DNA of 64,000 bases from Schaalia sp. JY-X169 (GTDB lineage: Bacteria; Actinomycetota; Actinomycetes; Actinomycetales; Actinomycetaceae), in the NCBI RefSeq assembly GCF_014069575.1, contig NZ_CP059675.1:1922001-1986000 (forward strand). The letters are read 5' to 3'. Below the pieces are notes generated by a model, which made no database searches, had not been told where the DNA came from, and saw nothing but the letters and a program-made list of their open reading frames with translations. This document shows, piece after piece, positions 9,309-18,752 of this stretch (positions are counted from its first letter, which is position 1; each line of letters begins with the position of its first letter). A program made the position numbers and the translations under genes.

Positions 9309-10733
9309 CTACTCCTGGTGTGCCTTGCGACGTGTCGCCAGGTACAGACCACCTGCAACAGCAACGAGACCAATGCCACCCATGGTCATCAGCATGGTGC
9401 CGTTAGCGCCGGTGAGTGGTAGCTCAGGGCCCTTGGGTTTGTGGTTGTCGATGGTCACCGTCGTTGACGTTTGAGCGTCCGCCTTGATCGTGTATGGGCC
9501 ACTCCACGGGTCTGCAGGAAGGACGTGACCAGATGGTGCCGTAACTTCCTTCAGCCACACCTGGCGCTCAACCGTGGTGCCGTTACCAACAAAGATGTTG
9601 GCGGTGTAGGTGCCATCACCCTTGTCGGTGAGGGTGCCAATCTTGGTGCCATTCTTTGCGTCGTAGATGTCGAACACCGCGCCACTGAGCTTGGTGTCGG
9701 TTCCCACGGACTTCTTGGTGAGCACGATGTCACCCCAGTTGGTCGAGCCTGATCCAGTGCCAGGCTCGCCGTTGATCTTGACCACAACCTCGTTGACGAG
9801 TTTGCCATCCGGGCTTTCCTTCACGGTGGTGTTGACAACCGCGGTCACGGTTTGGGCTTCGGCGCGTCCGGCATTGAGCTTGGTCAGGCCGTCTTTGGTG
9901 AAGGTCAGCACGCTGCCCGCGACATAGTAGTCACCAGTCTCTGGCGGACCGGCAGTCCCAGCGGTCAGCATTTGGCTACCGATCTTGATGTCACCCCAGC
10001 TGGTGAACTCCAGACCGGTCATCGCCGTGTCGGTGATGACGAACGAGGTAAAGTCCTGGTCCGCTGCCGGAACAGGAATGGTGATGTCCCAGGCGACGGT
10101 GGTGCCAGTTTCCCAAACCTTATGGTTCGGATCATTCGGCGTCTTGGTGGGGGTGACGGTGCCAAGGACGTTCTTCGGGTACGCGTGGACGTTGTATTCC
10201 CACTTGACGAAATTGCCTTCCTCGTCGTTCACCGGCATGGGGATCGTCACGAAGAACGGCGCCGCTTTCTGAGTGATGAGGTTGTCGCCTGAGGCCGTCT
10301 CAGTCACCAGGTACATACCGACGCCCAATCCTGAGAATGTCACTTGGCCATTCGCAGCCGTCTCGTCGGAAGTGCCATTGGTCAGTGAATAGCCAGCTGG
10401 CAGCGTCGGCGTAGGTGTGGTTCCGAGGGCCTCGGCGAGCTCCCAACCCTCAGCAGTAGCCAGCGGGATGCTGTCACCGTCGTACAAGACCTCCTGCACC
10501 TTGAAAGTAACGCCTTCGAGCGGGTCACCCTTCGGATTGCCGGGGGCGCTGGTGTCATCCTTGACGTGCTTGTGGACGATAATCGACCCTTTTTCACTGG
10601 GGTTGATCTGCTCTGCACTAGGGCTTAGTGCCATCGCCGAGGTCGACAGGCCCACGACGCCCATCAGACCCAAGGCGGCAGCGCCGACGCTTGCGAGGGC
10701 CCGCCTCGCGAACGTTGTCTTAGTTCTAGACAT
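9309..10733 (-). CDS. Major pilus shaft subunit (SpaA/FimA-like pilin), operon 1
   Basis: Secreted 474-residue pilin. The signal peptide (1-35) ends AMA and is nearly the same as that of the operon 2 pilin. The pilin motif WEYNVHAYPKN (178-188) supplies K187, the lysine expected to form the inter-subunit bond. An E-box-like segment VWLKEVTAPSG lies in the last CnaB-type domain. The sorting signal LPLTG is followed by a hydrophobic stretch and a RRKAHQE tail. Family knowledge: the class C sortase cleaves LPXTG and links it to the pilin-motif lysine, and intramolecular isopeptide bonds harden the domains. It sits between the vWA tip adhesin (87 bp upstream) and the sortase gene (99 bp downstream). 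Confidence 0.93.
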   Translation of the reverse strand: MSRTKTTFARRALASVGAAALGLMGVVGLSTSAMALSPSAEQINPSEKGSIIVHKHVKDDTSAPGNPKGDPLEGVTFKVQEVLYDGDSIPLATAEGWELAEALGTTPTPTLPAGYSLTNGTSDETAANGQVTFSGLGVGMYLVTETASGDNLITQKAAPFFVTIPMPVNDEEGNFVKWEYNVHAYPKNVLGTVTPTKTPNDPNHKVWETGTTVAWDITIPVPAADQDFTSFVITDTAMTGLEFTSWGDIKIGSQMLTAGTAGPPETGDYYVAGSVLTFTKDGLTKLNAGRAEAQTVTAVVNTTVKESPDGKLVNEVVVKINGEPGTGSGSTNWGDIVLTKKSVGTDTKLSGAVFDIYDAKNGTKIGTLTDKGDGTYTANIFVGNGTTVERQVWLKEVTAPSGHVLPADPWSGPYTIKADAQTSTTVTIDNHKPKGPELPLTGANGTMLMTMGGIGLVAVAGGLYLATRRKAHQE

Positions 10734-10819
10734 TTGTCTTGTTTCCTCTCATTTCCTTGGGTCTTTCGGACGCAAGAAGTTTCTTTCTGTTCGGTCGGTA
10801 GGACGTGTAGTCCACGAGC

Positions 10820-13800
10820 TCATGCTCGATGTGCTGCGCCCCCCTTCCTACGGTTCATTGCGGTAAGCGCTAGGGCTCCGGCCAGGAGTCCGCCGCCAAG
10901 AATGGTGAACATTGCGGCGCTCTGACCGCCGGTTAGGGGTAGTTTGGGTCCTTCGGCCTTGTGGTTCAAGAATGGGCTCCCCTTATCGGTCACCGTGTTG
11001 CCCGCGTTCAACCCATCAATGGTGAAGGTGAACGAGTTCGACGGGCTGTTGAGCACGTAACCCGGAGGAGCCTTGGTCTCAGTCACCGTGTAGGTGCCCC
11101 AATGGAGACCCTCCAACTTGAACTTGCCCGCGGCGGGATCCTTGTCCAGCTCGGCACACGTTCCGGAAGTACAGTCCTGGATGACCGTTCCAGCGGTGTG
11201 GTTCGGGCCAACAATGGTCCACTCGGAGCCAGCCAGGAACGTGCTGGTATTGACCGAGTCGACCTTTTCCCAGGTCACGGTGCCGGGCTTGTCCTTGTTG
11301 GTGAAGGTACAAGTCACGCTGGCCCCTGCGTCGACCGTCACGGTGCTGTCTTCGAGCGTTCCACCCTCGCAGACGAGGGACTCTTGCTCGTACCCATCCT
11401 TGGGCGCTTCAGTGAGGACATAGTTACCAGAGGCGACGTCCTGGGTCTCTCCCGAGTCGAACACAAGCTTCGTGTCGTTACCCTTCTGGGCGAAGAGGTC
11501 GCCATCCCAGCTTTCAGGCGTCAGGTTGCCGCTATAGGAGTTGTTGACGACCTTCACCAGGTTCAGGGTCTGCTTGGGAACATTGACAAACCGGTAGATC
11601 CCTCGCTCGCCCTTCTCCACGCTGACACTCGCTGCGTCCACGCCGTCAGTAGTCCAGCACGTGTCGTCGAAGTTGATCGGCGCGGCAGGGCAACCGTCCT
11701 TGACCACATACTTCTGGAACGCGGTTTGCGTATACTGCGGATTCTGACCGCTAGCCAACGCCTCAGTCACCATGTAGTTGGCTCCGGGCTTGACCAAGAT
11801 CGAGTTGTCAGCCGTGGCCGAGTTGGACCCGGTTGCGGCGTTCAGGCCGGGCAGGGTGCCTGAGGTTGCCGAGACCGTCCAGTCCCCAGCCGTTGCCCAA
11901 GCCTCTGGGCCGTCGGCCTTCTTCAGGACCGTCAGTTCGGCTGTCGCGTTAGTGACGGTACAGGTGACGTTCTCGCCGTTGGCGACGGTAACTGTGTCAC
12001 CACCAGTTACGCCCCCTCCGGAACCGGTGCACACCCAGTCGCCATCTTGGCCATAGACATCCCCGCTGGGGCCCGTGGTCGAAGACGCGAACGCCTCACT
12101 GAGCGTGTAGCTACCCGGATCAACCTGGATGTTTGTTGCACCGGTTGAACCGCTCTTCTTTGCGTCGATGACCTTGGTGTTGCCGGTCGCGGTCGATGTG
12201 GCCGTGAGGTCCCAATCCTGGGGCATGGCAAACGGGGTCACCAGTCCACCGCTCGGATTGGTTACGGCTTTGACCAAGGTCAACGTGCCCTTGGGCACCT
12301 CGCGGTTCTTGAACGTGCAGACGACATTCTCGCCGATTCCAATACCCGGGACTTCAGCCTTCAGCTCGTCCAAAGTAATGTTCGCGTCGTTAACCGTGCA
12401 GGCAATATCCTCGAGCGCCCACCCTGGCTTCGACTGCTCAGTGAGAGTGGCGTCTGATGTGTCTGTCGGGTTGGTGAACTTGAGGGTCCACGTGTATTTG
12501 CCGTCGGTGCTGGTGGTTCCCTCAGTAGTCACGGGGGTCTGTGAATCTGCTCCGGTCTGAGCGAAGTCGAAGGTCCAGCCGCTTGCCGGGGTGAAGTTCT
12601 CCGCAGAGGCGGCCTTCGCGAGCTTCTCGACGGTGACTGTGGCTTCGCACTTTAGGCCCTGCGCGAAATTCTCCAGCACTCCCTGCAGCTCGCTCCAGTT
12701 GGCAACGGCGTAGTCGAACTCGTTGAGCCCCATGCCGGTGGCGAACTTGGTCGGACCCGAAATGGCAGCCAAGTTGTCGTCGGACAGGTTGCCGCCGATT
12801 CCGACGGTGACGACACGAGTGTCCGTGGCCTTGACCGCGTTGGCGGAGAAGACCGCCCGCTCGAGTTCACGGAAGGTGGTCATACTTCCGCTACCACTCC
12901 GGTCACGTCCGTTGTTGGAGAAGGTTGGGTTACCGTCGGTCAGCACGAACACGATGTCGTAATTGTTGCTGAGGGCACCTTGGGCCGTCTTCCAAAGCCC
13001 GTCATCCCAGTTGGTGCCGCCACTCGGTGTGAAGTTAGCCGTCTGACCGTTGCTCCCAGCAGTGGAGTACCAACCCTTGACTATGTTCGCGCCGGCCGGA
13101 GTCTCCACGCTTTGCGGCGTCGGGTGGTTTTGAACTGCGCCAGGGCTGTTGGCTGCGAAACTGAACATCGCCACGGAAGATGGCGTGCCGGTCAACCCGT
13201 CCACCAGCGCAGTGGTGGCTTGCGCCAGCGTGTTTTGGTAGTTGTTGACGGATCCAGAGGTATCCAGCACCACCGCAACTTTCACTCCAGCGTTACAGGT
13301 CTGTGTGAGCCTGGGGTTCACCACGCGGTTGGCGAAGTATCCGCTACCCGCGTCGTAAGGAGGCTGGGTCCAATTCGTCCCGTTGTCCGTCGAGGTCGTC
13401 GGAATACTGATCGTAGAGGTGCTCGCGGGTGTGAAGCCGTACTGGTAGGTCTGGTTCATGAATGGGCTGTCGCCCGTGGAGAAGTTCGTCAATATCGGAA
13501 CAAGCTTCTGCGCTGCGGTGCTCCCTGCAGCAGGAGGAAGCTCCCTGACGAAGACCTGCTGGCTCTGAACCAGCGCGACGTTGGTGAAGACACAGTTGCC
13601 CGGATTTGCTGTAGTGATCTCGCACGTGTGGATCGGCTCAGTAGCCGTTTGGGAGGCGAAGATCCCGAACCTGACGCCCGCGGTGTCGGTCCCGTTCACT
13701 GCGTTGGACGCCGTCCCCGTTCGGTAGGTTCCTTTCGGGACCGTGATCGTGTAGTTGCTGGTCGTGGCTTTGTTGAGTGTCAAGTTGCCAAAGTCGTAGG

Positions 13801-14614
13801 TCTGGTTGGTCCAGGTGGCGCTAGAACTCATTTCAATCCAGTTGTTGTTGGTGCTCCACGTGTAGCCATATGGCGCGTCACCTCGCTGGATTCGGTATCG
13901 GCGGCTCGAGGTAATGTTGTGGCTTCCAATCTGCTTCACGAGGAACTCGCCGCGGTCAGGATCGAGGTCGGCTCCCGTGTATCCGGCCTGCCCGTAGTTG
14001 TCGAGCACGGTGATCGTGTCCCCCCAGTTGCTGCTGGATGATCGCGGGCCCGCAATTCGGACGCTGGCACCTTGAACAAGGTTGTTGGAGGTGTCCCGGA
14101 CATCCCAATAGATGTACGGCGGGTCCACAGTTGACTCCGGTCCCGCAGTCAGCGGCCTGATCCCCGCCTCGAGGGACTGCGCTTCCGCCTCGTCCGCGGA
14201 GGTGGTGTCCGTCTGCGGCTGGTCCGTGGTGGTCGACACTTCTCCGGCGGGCTTCGACGGCTCCGTTGGCGTCGGTGCCGTTGTGTCGGTTGGGGTGGTG
14301 ACCTCGGGAACCGGAGCCGGAGCTGGTGCAGGGTCCGCAGGAGTAACCGGGGTGGTGCCCTCGTTCGGGACTTCGTCCGCAGGTTCTTCGGTGATGACCG
14401 CTGGCGTGTCCGCATCATCCGCAACCATGGCCACTGCGGGGGTGGCGTCCTCGGATGTTGCGTCGGACTGGGGGATTGTGGTGGCGGCAAATGCGCCTGC
14501 GGCTCCGGTGCCGACAAGGGCGAGGGTGGCTAATGCTGCCAGGGCGCCCATACGTCCTCTTGCGTAGGTTTCCTCCACGCTGGTGCTGTGCTTAGGTCCA
14601 GCTCTTCGCGCCAT
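10820..14614 (-). CDS. vWA-domain pilus tip adhesin, LPLTG-anchored, operon 1
   Basis: The ATG at 14614 has GGAG six bases upstream and is preferred over 14725, giving 1264 residues. The order is a signal peptide ending near AFAATT, a Thr/Pro-rich linker, and an N-terminal module with SRRYRIQRG that is also present in the operon 2 adhesin. A von Willebrand A domain starts near residue 448 with the MIDAS sequence VAVVLDTSGSV. Several Cna/SpaA-like domains follow (for example GTLTLVKAVTNPSGG and YTVTETKAPPGYVL). The sorting signal LPLTG lies at about 1223-1227, with a hydrophobic anchor and MNRRKGGAAHRA. By analogy with RrgA/SpaC-type tip pilins it should sit at the pilus tip and bind host or bacterial ligands through the metal site. 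First gene of operon 1. Confidence 0.93.
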   Translation of the reverse strand: MARRAGPKHSTSVEETYARGRMGALAALATLALVGTGAAGAFAATTIPQSDATSEDATPAVAMVADDADTPAVITEEPADEVPNEGTTPVTPADPAPAPAPVPEVTTPTDTTAPTPTEPSKPAGEVSTTTDQPQTDTTSADEAEAQSLEAGIRPLTAGPESTVDPPYIYWDVRDTSNNLVQGASVRIAGPRSSSSNWGDTITVLDNYGQAGYTGADLDPDRGEFLVKQIGSHNITSSRRYRIQRGDAPYGYTWSTNNNWIEMSSSATWTNQTYDFGNLTLNKATTSNYTITVPKGTYRTGTASNAVNGTDTAGVRFGIFASQTATEPIHTCEITTANPGNCVFTNVALVQSQQVFVRELPPAAGSTAAQKLVPILTNFSTGDSPFMNQTYQYGFTPASTSTISIPTTSTDNGTNWTQPPYDAGSGYFANRVVNPRLTQTCNAGVKVAVVLDTSGSVNNYQNTLAQATTALVDGLTGTPSSVAMFSFAANSPGAVQNHPTPQSVETPAGANIVKGWYSTAGSNGQTANFTPSGGTNWDDGLWKTAQGALSNNYDIVFVLTDGNPTFSNNGRDRSGSGSMTTFRELERAVFSANAVKATDTRVVTVGIGGNLSDDNLAAISGPTKFATGMGLNEFDYAVANWSELQGVLENFAQGLKCEATVTVEKLAKAASAENFTPASGWTFDFAQTGADSQTPVTTEGTTSTDGKYTWTLKFTNPTDTSDATLTEQSKPGWALEDIACTVNDANITLDELKAEVPGIGIGENVVCTFKNREVPKGTLTLVKAVTNPSGGLVTPFAMPQDWDLTATSTATGNTKVIDAKKSGSTGATNIQVDPGSYTLSEAFASSTTGPSGDVYGQDGDWVCTGSGGGVTGGDTVTVANGENVTCTVTNATAELTVLKKADGPEAWATAGDWTVSATSGTLPGLNAATGSNSATADNSILVKPGANYMVTEALASGQNPQYTQTAFQKYVVKDGCPAAPINFDDTCWTTDGVDAASVSVEKGERGIYRFVNVPKQTLNLVKVVNNSYSGNLTPESWDGDLFAQKGNDTKLVFDSGETQDVASGNYVLTEAPKDGYEQESLVCEGGTLEDSTVTVDAGASVTCTFTNKDKPGTVTWEKVDSVNTSTFLAGSEWTIVGPNHTAGTVIQDCTSGTCAELDKDPAAGKFKLEGLHWGTYTVTETKAPPGYVLNSPSNSFTFTIDGLNAGNTVTDKGSPFLNHKAEGPKLPLTGGQSAAMFTILGGGLLAGALALTAMNRRKGGAAHRA

Positions 14615-14797
14615 TTGATTCTCCAACCGCTCTATCGCTCTAACTTGCTCAGTACACGTACATAAGGGGCGTATAGCTACGTCCGCTTCAAGCCCTCGAT
14701 TTGCTTTGTTGCGAACACATAACACCGTTCACACAAGGCACCATTGATACCGAATGTAGGTCCTTGGTCAGGGCGTTTGGACAATGGGCAAAGTTAC

Positions 14798-14816
14798 TCA
14801 CCCGGACAATCACCCG
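14798..14816. promoter_or_regulatory. Paired CGGGTGA repeats upstream of pilus operon 1
   Basis: On the minus strand CGGGTGA occurs at 14816-14810 and 14804-14798 (12-bp spacing), about 185-200 bp before the tip-adhesin start. The first copy is part of the palindrome CACCCGGGTG (14811-14820). It matches the sites at 6091, 17592 and 23915 and is a candidate LAL-regulator operator. The 14615-14887 spacer shows no other gene. Confidence 0.5.
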
Positions 14817-14887
14817 GGTGTTCGAGACACGCCGAATGGGTTGTGAGGCGTCTTGGGAGCGTGCTATGCGCGGGGTGGTAGGCCCGC

Positions 14888-17470
14888 TTACGACTGGTTG
14901 AAAAGACCCCTGACGCCAGCCACACCAAGGGCATCCCGGCGTTTGGAGACGCCGAGCTTTTTGTAGATGGACTTGACGTGGGTGCGGACGGTGTTCTCCG
15001 AAATGAAGAGGCGTTCACCGATCTCAGCAAGCGTGTCCTTGGTCTTGAGTTGCTCCAGGATCTGCTGTTCCCTAGCCGAAAGTGGGGTAATGACCGTTAG
15101 CTGCAGGGGTCCGGAGCGGACTTCTCTGAGGAGGGCGTTCAAGCCACTCTCCCCCGCTAACTCTTCGGCCTCGGCCAGGGCGGCAGCATCGTCCATAGAG
15201 AGGAGAGCCAAAGAGACACGACTACCGTTTTCGTAGAGGGTGGCCACCAGTTTGCCGAGGACGCCAGCAAGATCAGCAGCGGCGTCAAAGCGAAGCAGGA
15301 TGGCAGCTTCGAGGGCCAGGGCCTCCGCACGGACACGCACCGTGACATCTTTGCGTTTGTGGACGCGGGCTAGGACTCGCAGTGCTGGTCCAAGCTTGCC
15401 GGCATGGAACAGTCCGCGCCCGTAAGAAAGCAGTTGGATGGCGGTGGCTGTGCGCATGTCGAGGTTGTCGCGGAACTCATCCAAGTTGAGGTTTTCCCCG
15501 AGGGCGGCGGCCATGAGTTGCTCGGTGTAGTCCAGCATCGCCCTCGTCCGAACCGTCAGGCTCTCTGCGGAGTGGCGGGTACGCGAAGCCTGCAGGCGAG
15601 CGATCCCCTCCCGCGGCGTGCCGGAGAGAAGGTCAATGAAACCTTGGACGGTCGCGACAGTGCTCCAGTACTCCTCTGCGAAGGTGGTGCCACTTACGGA
15701 GAAGAGCAGGTCGGACGCACGTTCGAGGTCGAACATTTCGACTGCGCGAACGGCCTCGTACAAAGTGATCATGAAGGAGGCGGTCCCTGCGAAGATGCTT
15801 CCGTCCTCGGCGAAACTGGGACCGAAAGTTACGTTGCTGGCGGCGCGGTCTGCTGTCACCAGATCCCCACACAGTGCGGCGATGGCGGCAAGGTGAGCGT
15901 TGGCGAGAGTGCGCATCGGTTTGCTTGACCCATTTTCGGCGACTGCGATGAGGGGTTGGAGAGCTTCCTCGAAGGCACCGGCAGCCATCATTGAGGCGGC
16001 GTTACTGATGGAAGCGAAGTCAGCTCGGCTCGAGATGGGCTTTCCAGAGTTGGTGTAAACGACTTCCAAGAGTTCAGCGGACTTAAGCGCAACCTCAAGG
16101 GCGCGGGCAGGGCGGCCACTCTTCCTCAGGGCGGTGCCTTCTGTGGTGTAAAGAAGGGCATCGCGGAACGGGTCCGAACGGTCACGCAAGGAACGGGCCG
16201 CGGCAGCGCTTCGGCTCAAGATATCAATGGAGCGGGCACGGCTGTTGCTGGTTCCGCCAAGGGAAATAGCCGCTAGGCACCCCAACTCCGGATAGCGGTC
16301 AGCCACCGTGTCAGGCACCCACTGGATGATGGGGAGGAGCGCTTCGGGAGTCAAAGCCAGAATGAAGTCAGAGTTACCCATGAGGACGTCGTCGGCCAAT
16401 GCGTAGTCACGACCTTTGAGGGCGGTGAGGAGGGCAGCTGCCGGTTCGCCCTCGTCCACCAAAACCTGCACTGCGGTGCGGACCGCGGCCGCGATCGTGC
16501 GATCTGACAGGCGGAGGCGACGCACCTCGCTCAACTCATCAAGGACCAGTGGTGAAAAGGTGAACGTTGAAGGGGAGTAGGCACCCCAAACACCAAGACC
16601 AAGTTGCTCAGCTTTAGCAAGTAGGTTCGAAACGTCGGAACGTCCAGTCAGGGTGCGAGCCAGCGTCTGAGAAAAAGAGTCCACGACGCTGACCTGCAAG
16701 ATGAAGTCAGCAAAATCGTCATCCTGTAGGGCGGCCTCAAGGTCGACAACTCCAGATGATGCGTGCATGTGAGAGACGAGGTTCGTCAGAGCGGCCGGTA
16801 GATCCGACACTCCGGCCTGGGTGAGATGCTTGACGGCAGCCTTCGTCATGGCGACATTCCCCTGCGAGTTTGCGAACACTGTGTCGACGAGGGCGTCACT
16901 GATGGCAGGAACGTGATGGCGCAGGTAATCCCGCACTTCCCCGGTGGTGAATGCCAGTTGGTTTGCGTCAATGACACTCAGATCACTGACCATCTGCATG
17001 CGGGGGCTTTCTAGAGGTGAGCGGGTCTGTGAAGCGGCGACAACTGAAAGGTTCCGGAATGTGCGCAGAAGCATCAGGATGAACTCGGTATCCTCACGCG
17101 TTAAGAATGGGGCGTCGTCAATGAGGAGGTAGATGGACTCAGGGGTGGCAGCCACGGCGCGGAAGAACCGTTCGCGGGCGGTGGTGGCCGTTGCATCGTG
17201 AGCTGCTGGAGCACCGAGGACCTCAGCACTCAGCTCCCAAATGGTTCCAGCGCCAATCTGGCTGATCGCTTCGCCGGAAATGAAGACGGCCTTGGCTGCG
17301 GGGTCATCGGTGACGGTGAGGGCGGTTTCGGTGAGGATGCTGGTCTTGCCGGAGCCTAGGGGCGCGCGGACAACGGTGAGGGATGCTCCATCAAGCACCG
17401 TGCGGACCAAGTCGGGACGCTTCCAGTGAAGCTTCGACAAGTTCGGGGTCATCCGATTCGGATCTGACAT
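14888..17470 (-). CDS. Large ATP-binding LuxR (LAL/MalT-like) transcriptional regulator
   Basis: The ATG at 17470 is preferred over 17524, giving 860 residues. Near the N-terminus is a P-loop APLGSGKT (36-43), and further on a Walker B-like LLIDDAPFL, typical of STAND ATPases such as MalT. The long middle is helical and Ala/Leu-rich, as in sensor/TPR regions of this family. The C-terminus is a LuxR helix-turn-helix with LSAREQQILEQLKTKDTLAE and ISENTVRTHVKSIYKKLGV. It lies between the two pilus operons on their strand. Its own upstream region and those of the three adhesin genes share paired CGGGTGA repeats, which resemble the direct-repeat logic of MalT boxes. A role as pilus activator with autoregulation is inferred; the inducer is unknown. 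Confidence 0.9.
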   Translation of the reverse strand: MSDPNRMTPNLSKLHWKRPDLVRTVLDGASLTVVRAPLGSGKTSILTETALTVTDDPAAKAVFISGEAISQIGAGTIWELSAEVLGAPAAHDATATTARERFFRAVAATPESIYLLIDDAPFLTREDTEFILMLLRTFRNLSVVAASQTRSPLESPRMQMVSDLSVIDANQLAFTTGEVRDYLRHHVPAISDALVDTVFANSQGNVAMTKAAVKHLTQAGVSDLPAALTNLVSHMHASSGVVDLEAALQDDDFADFILQVSVVDSFSQTLARTLTGRSDVSNLLAKAEQLGLGVWGAYSPSTFTFSPLVLDELSEVRRLRLSDRTIAAAVRTAVQVLVDEGEPAAALLTALKGRDYALADDVLMGNSDFILALTPEALLPIIQWVPDTVADRYPELGCLAAISLGGTSNSRARSIDILSRSAAAARSLRDRSDPFRDALLYTTEGTALRKSGRPARALEVALKSAELLEVVYTNSGKPISSRADFASISNAASMMAAGAFEEALQPLIAVAENGSSKPMRTLANAHLAAIAALCGDLVTADRAASNVTFGPSFAEDGSIFAGTASFMITLYEAVRAVEMFDLERASDLLFSVSGTTFAEEYWSTVATVQGFIDLLSGTPREGIARLQASRTRHSAESLTVRTRAMLDYTEQLMAAALGENLNLDEFRDNLDMRTATAIQLLSYGRGLFHAGKLGPALRVLARVHKRKDVTVRVRAEALALEAAILLRFDAAADLAGVLGKLVATLYENGSRVSLALLSMDDAAALAEAEELAGESGLNALLREVRSGPLQLTVITPLSAREQQILEQLKTKDTLAEIGERLFISENTVRTHVKSIYKKLGVSKRRDALGVAGVRGLFNQS

Positions 17471-17591
17471 TGTGTGCCACCACCCTAGGGCGGCCCTGTT
17501 GAGCCGTATCCCATACATACACAACGACCGTCGTTGTTGGGCTTAACAATGCAACTATATCGTCATAACTCCGTGATGCAAGATGATTTAA

Positions 17592-17610
17592 CCACCCGTT
17601 GCCTCACCCG
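17592..17610. promoter_or_regulatory. Paired CGGGTG(A/G) repeats upstream of the LAL regulator
   Basis: On the minus strand CGGGTGA (17610-17604) is followed at 12-bp spacing by CGGGTGG (17598-17592), about 120-140 bp before the regulator's ATG. It fits autoregulation if this is the regulator's site. Confidence 0.45.
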
Positions 17611-17698
17611 GTTCGGTGGTTGAGGGTGGTTCGGTGTCGCGTGGGTCGCATCGAATAGGACGAAGCGGGCTGCGGATATTTGCGCCTGCACCGTGAAG

Positions 17699-18640
17699 CT
17701 AGTGCCCCTTTGTCGGCGCCGTGGCGTCTTCAGTTGAGGCTGACGTCGACTTCCGCTTCGGTGGGTAGCCGGAACGCCAAACGTAGGCGCTGACAACCAC
17801 AATCCCGGTGGCGCCGACCAGCGCCCACCAGGGGAAGCCGGGGATGTCGGGTTTCTCGGATGCAGCCTCAATATCGGCTATCGGCGTGGGAGTAATGCGC
17901 TCGCCGGTGACGAGGTAGCGATGGGTGTTGATCCCCAGTGGAGTGCAGGTTACAAGGGTGACTAGGTCCTCCCCCGACCGGAGACGAATTGCTTCCGTCT
18001 CACTGGGAAGGACGGTACGCGTTTCGGTCACTCGGTACGTGACTACGTCACCGAAGACTTCAATGGTGAAGGTATCTCCGACCTCGACCTTGTTCAAGTT
18101 GTTGAAGAGTGTGGCCTTGGCTAGGCCGGTGTGTGCAGTAAGTACCGAGTGAGTGTCGGTGCCACCAACCGGGAGTGACGTGCCCTGCAGGTGCCCGACC
18201 CCTCTCTCCAGAGTGGCATCGCTGGTGCCGTGGTAAACGGGTAGGTCTACGTCTATCGAAGGAATCTTCAGTCGGGCCATCGTGTCATGACGGGTGAGCA
18301 GGAGGTCCCAGTAGCCAATCCCATCGATTTCGATAGCTTGAGCCCGCTCCAGATCGGTGGTCGGTTTGTGTGAGTCAGATCCGACGACGACCTCGCCCGA
18401 TCCAAGCAGTTGGTTGTATTCTCTGGCGCGCCCAAGCTCAAGCTCATTGCCGGGTGGAGCGTCTTCAATGACGCTAGATGAATAGGCTTCGATGGCTTGT
18501 GATTGATGGTACTGCGACCACCAGGCAGCCGTTGATGGATACAGAAGGACACCGAGGCCGGACAGGCCGACGAGGGCGATGATGATGGCGAGGACATTGG
18601 GACGCCAGCCGCGCCTGCCCTGTGAGCTGTCCTCACGCAA
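17699..18640 (-). CDS. Class C (pilus) sortase, operon 2
   Basis: The product is 313 residues from a TTG start at 18640, which has AAAGGA seven bases upstream. N-terminal helix 15-34, catalytic H170 (SVLTAHTG), C232 (LVTCTP) and R241 (NTHRYLV), and a C-terminal membrane helix (WWALVGATGIVVVSAYVW) with a basic tail define a class C sortase. It is closely similar to the operon 1 sortase over its whole length, including LKIPSIDVDLPVYHGTSD versus IKIPSIDVDLPIYHGTSD, so the operons probably arose by duplication. YWDLL (110-114) replaces the usual lid motif, as in its paralogue. It should polymerise the pilin encoded just upstream. Confidence 0.93.
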   Translation of the reverse strand: MREDSSQGRRGWRPNVLAIIIALVGLSGLGVLLYPSTAAWWSQYHQSQAIEAYSSSVIEDAPPGNELELGRAREYNQLLGSGEVVVGSDSHKPTTDLERAQAIEIDGIGYWDLLLTRHDTMARLKIPSIDVDLPVYHGTSDATLERGVGHLQGTSLPVGGTDTHSVLTAHTGLAKATLFNNLNKVEVGDTFTIEVFGDVVTYRVTETRTVLPSETEAIRLRSGEDLVTLVTCTPLGINTHRYLVTGERITPTPIADIEAASEKPDIPGFPWWALVGATGIVVVSAYVWRSGYPPKRKSTSASTEDATAPTKGH

Positions 18641-18660
18641 GAGGGATTCCTTTCGACAAG

Positions 18661-18696
18661 GTAGCGGCGGGAAGGTGGTGACCCTCCCGCCGCTAC
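18661..18696. repeat. Perfect 12-bp inverted repeat between pilin and sortase genes, operon 2
   Basis: GTAGCGGCGGGA (18661-18672) pairs with TCCCGCCGCTAC (18685-18696) across a 12-nt loop. No T-run follows. The sequence differs from the operon 1 hairpin but the location and size are the same, which argues for a conserved function rather than a conserved sequence. Confidence 0.6.
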
Positions 18697-18752
18697 TGCA
18701 ATGTGTCCTCTATGCCGGCCGGACCTGAGATGGCCAGCGGCATAGGCTATAC

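Noticed and set aside
12980-14041. 353-residue frame opposite the vWA tip adhesin
   Set aside because: It is antisense to a well-supported LPXTG protein and is low-complexity and Arg/Val/Gly-rich.
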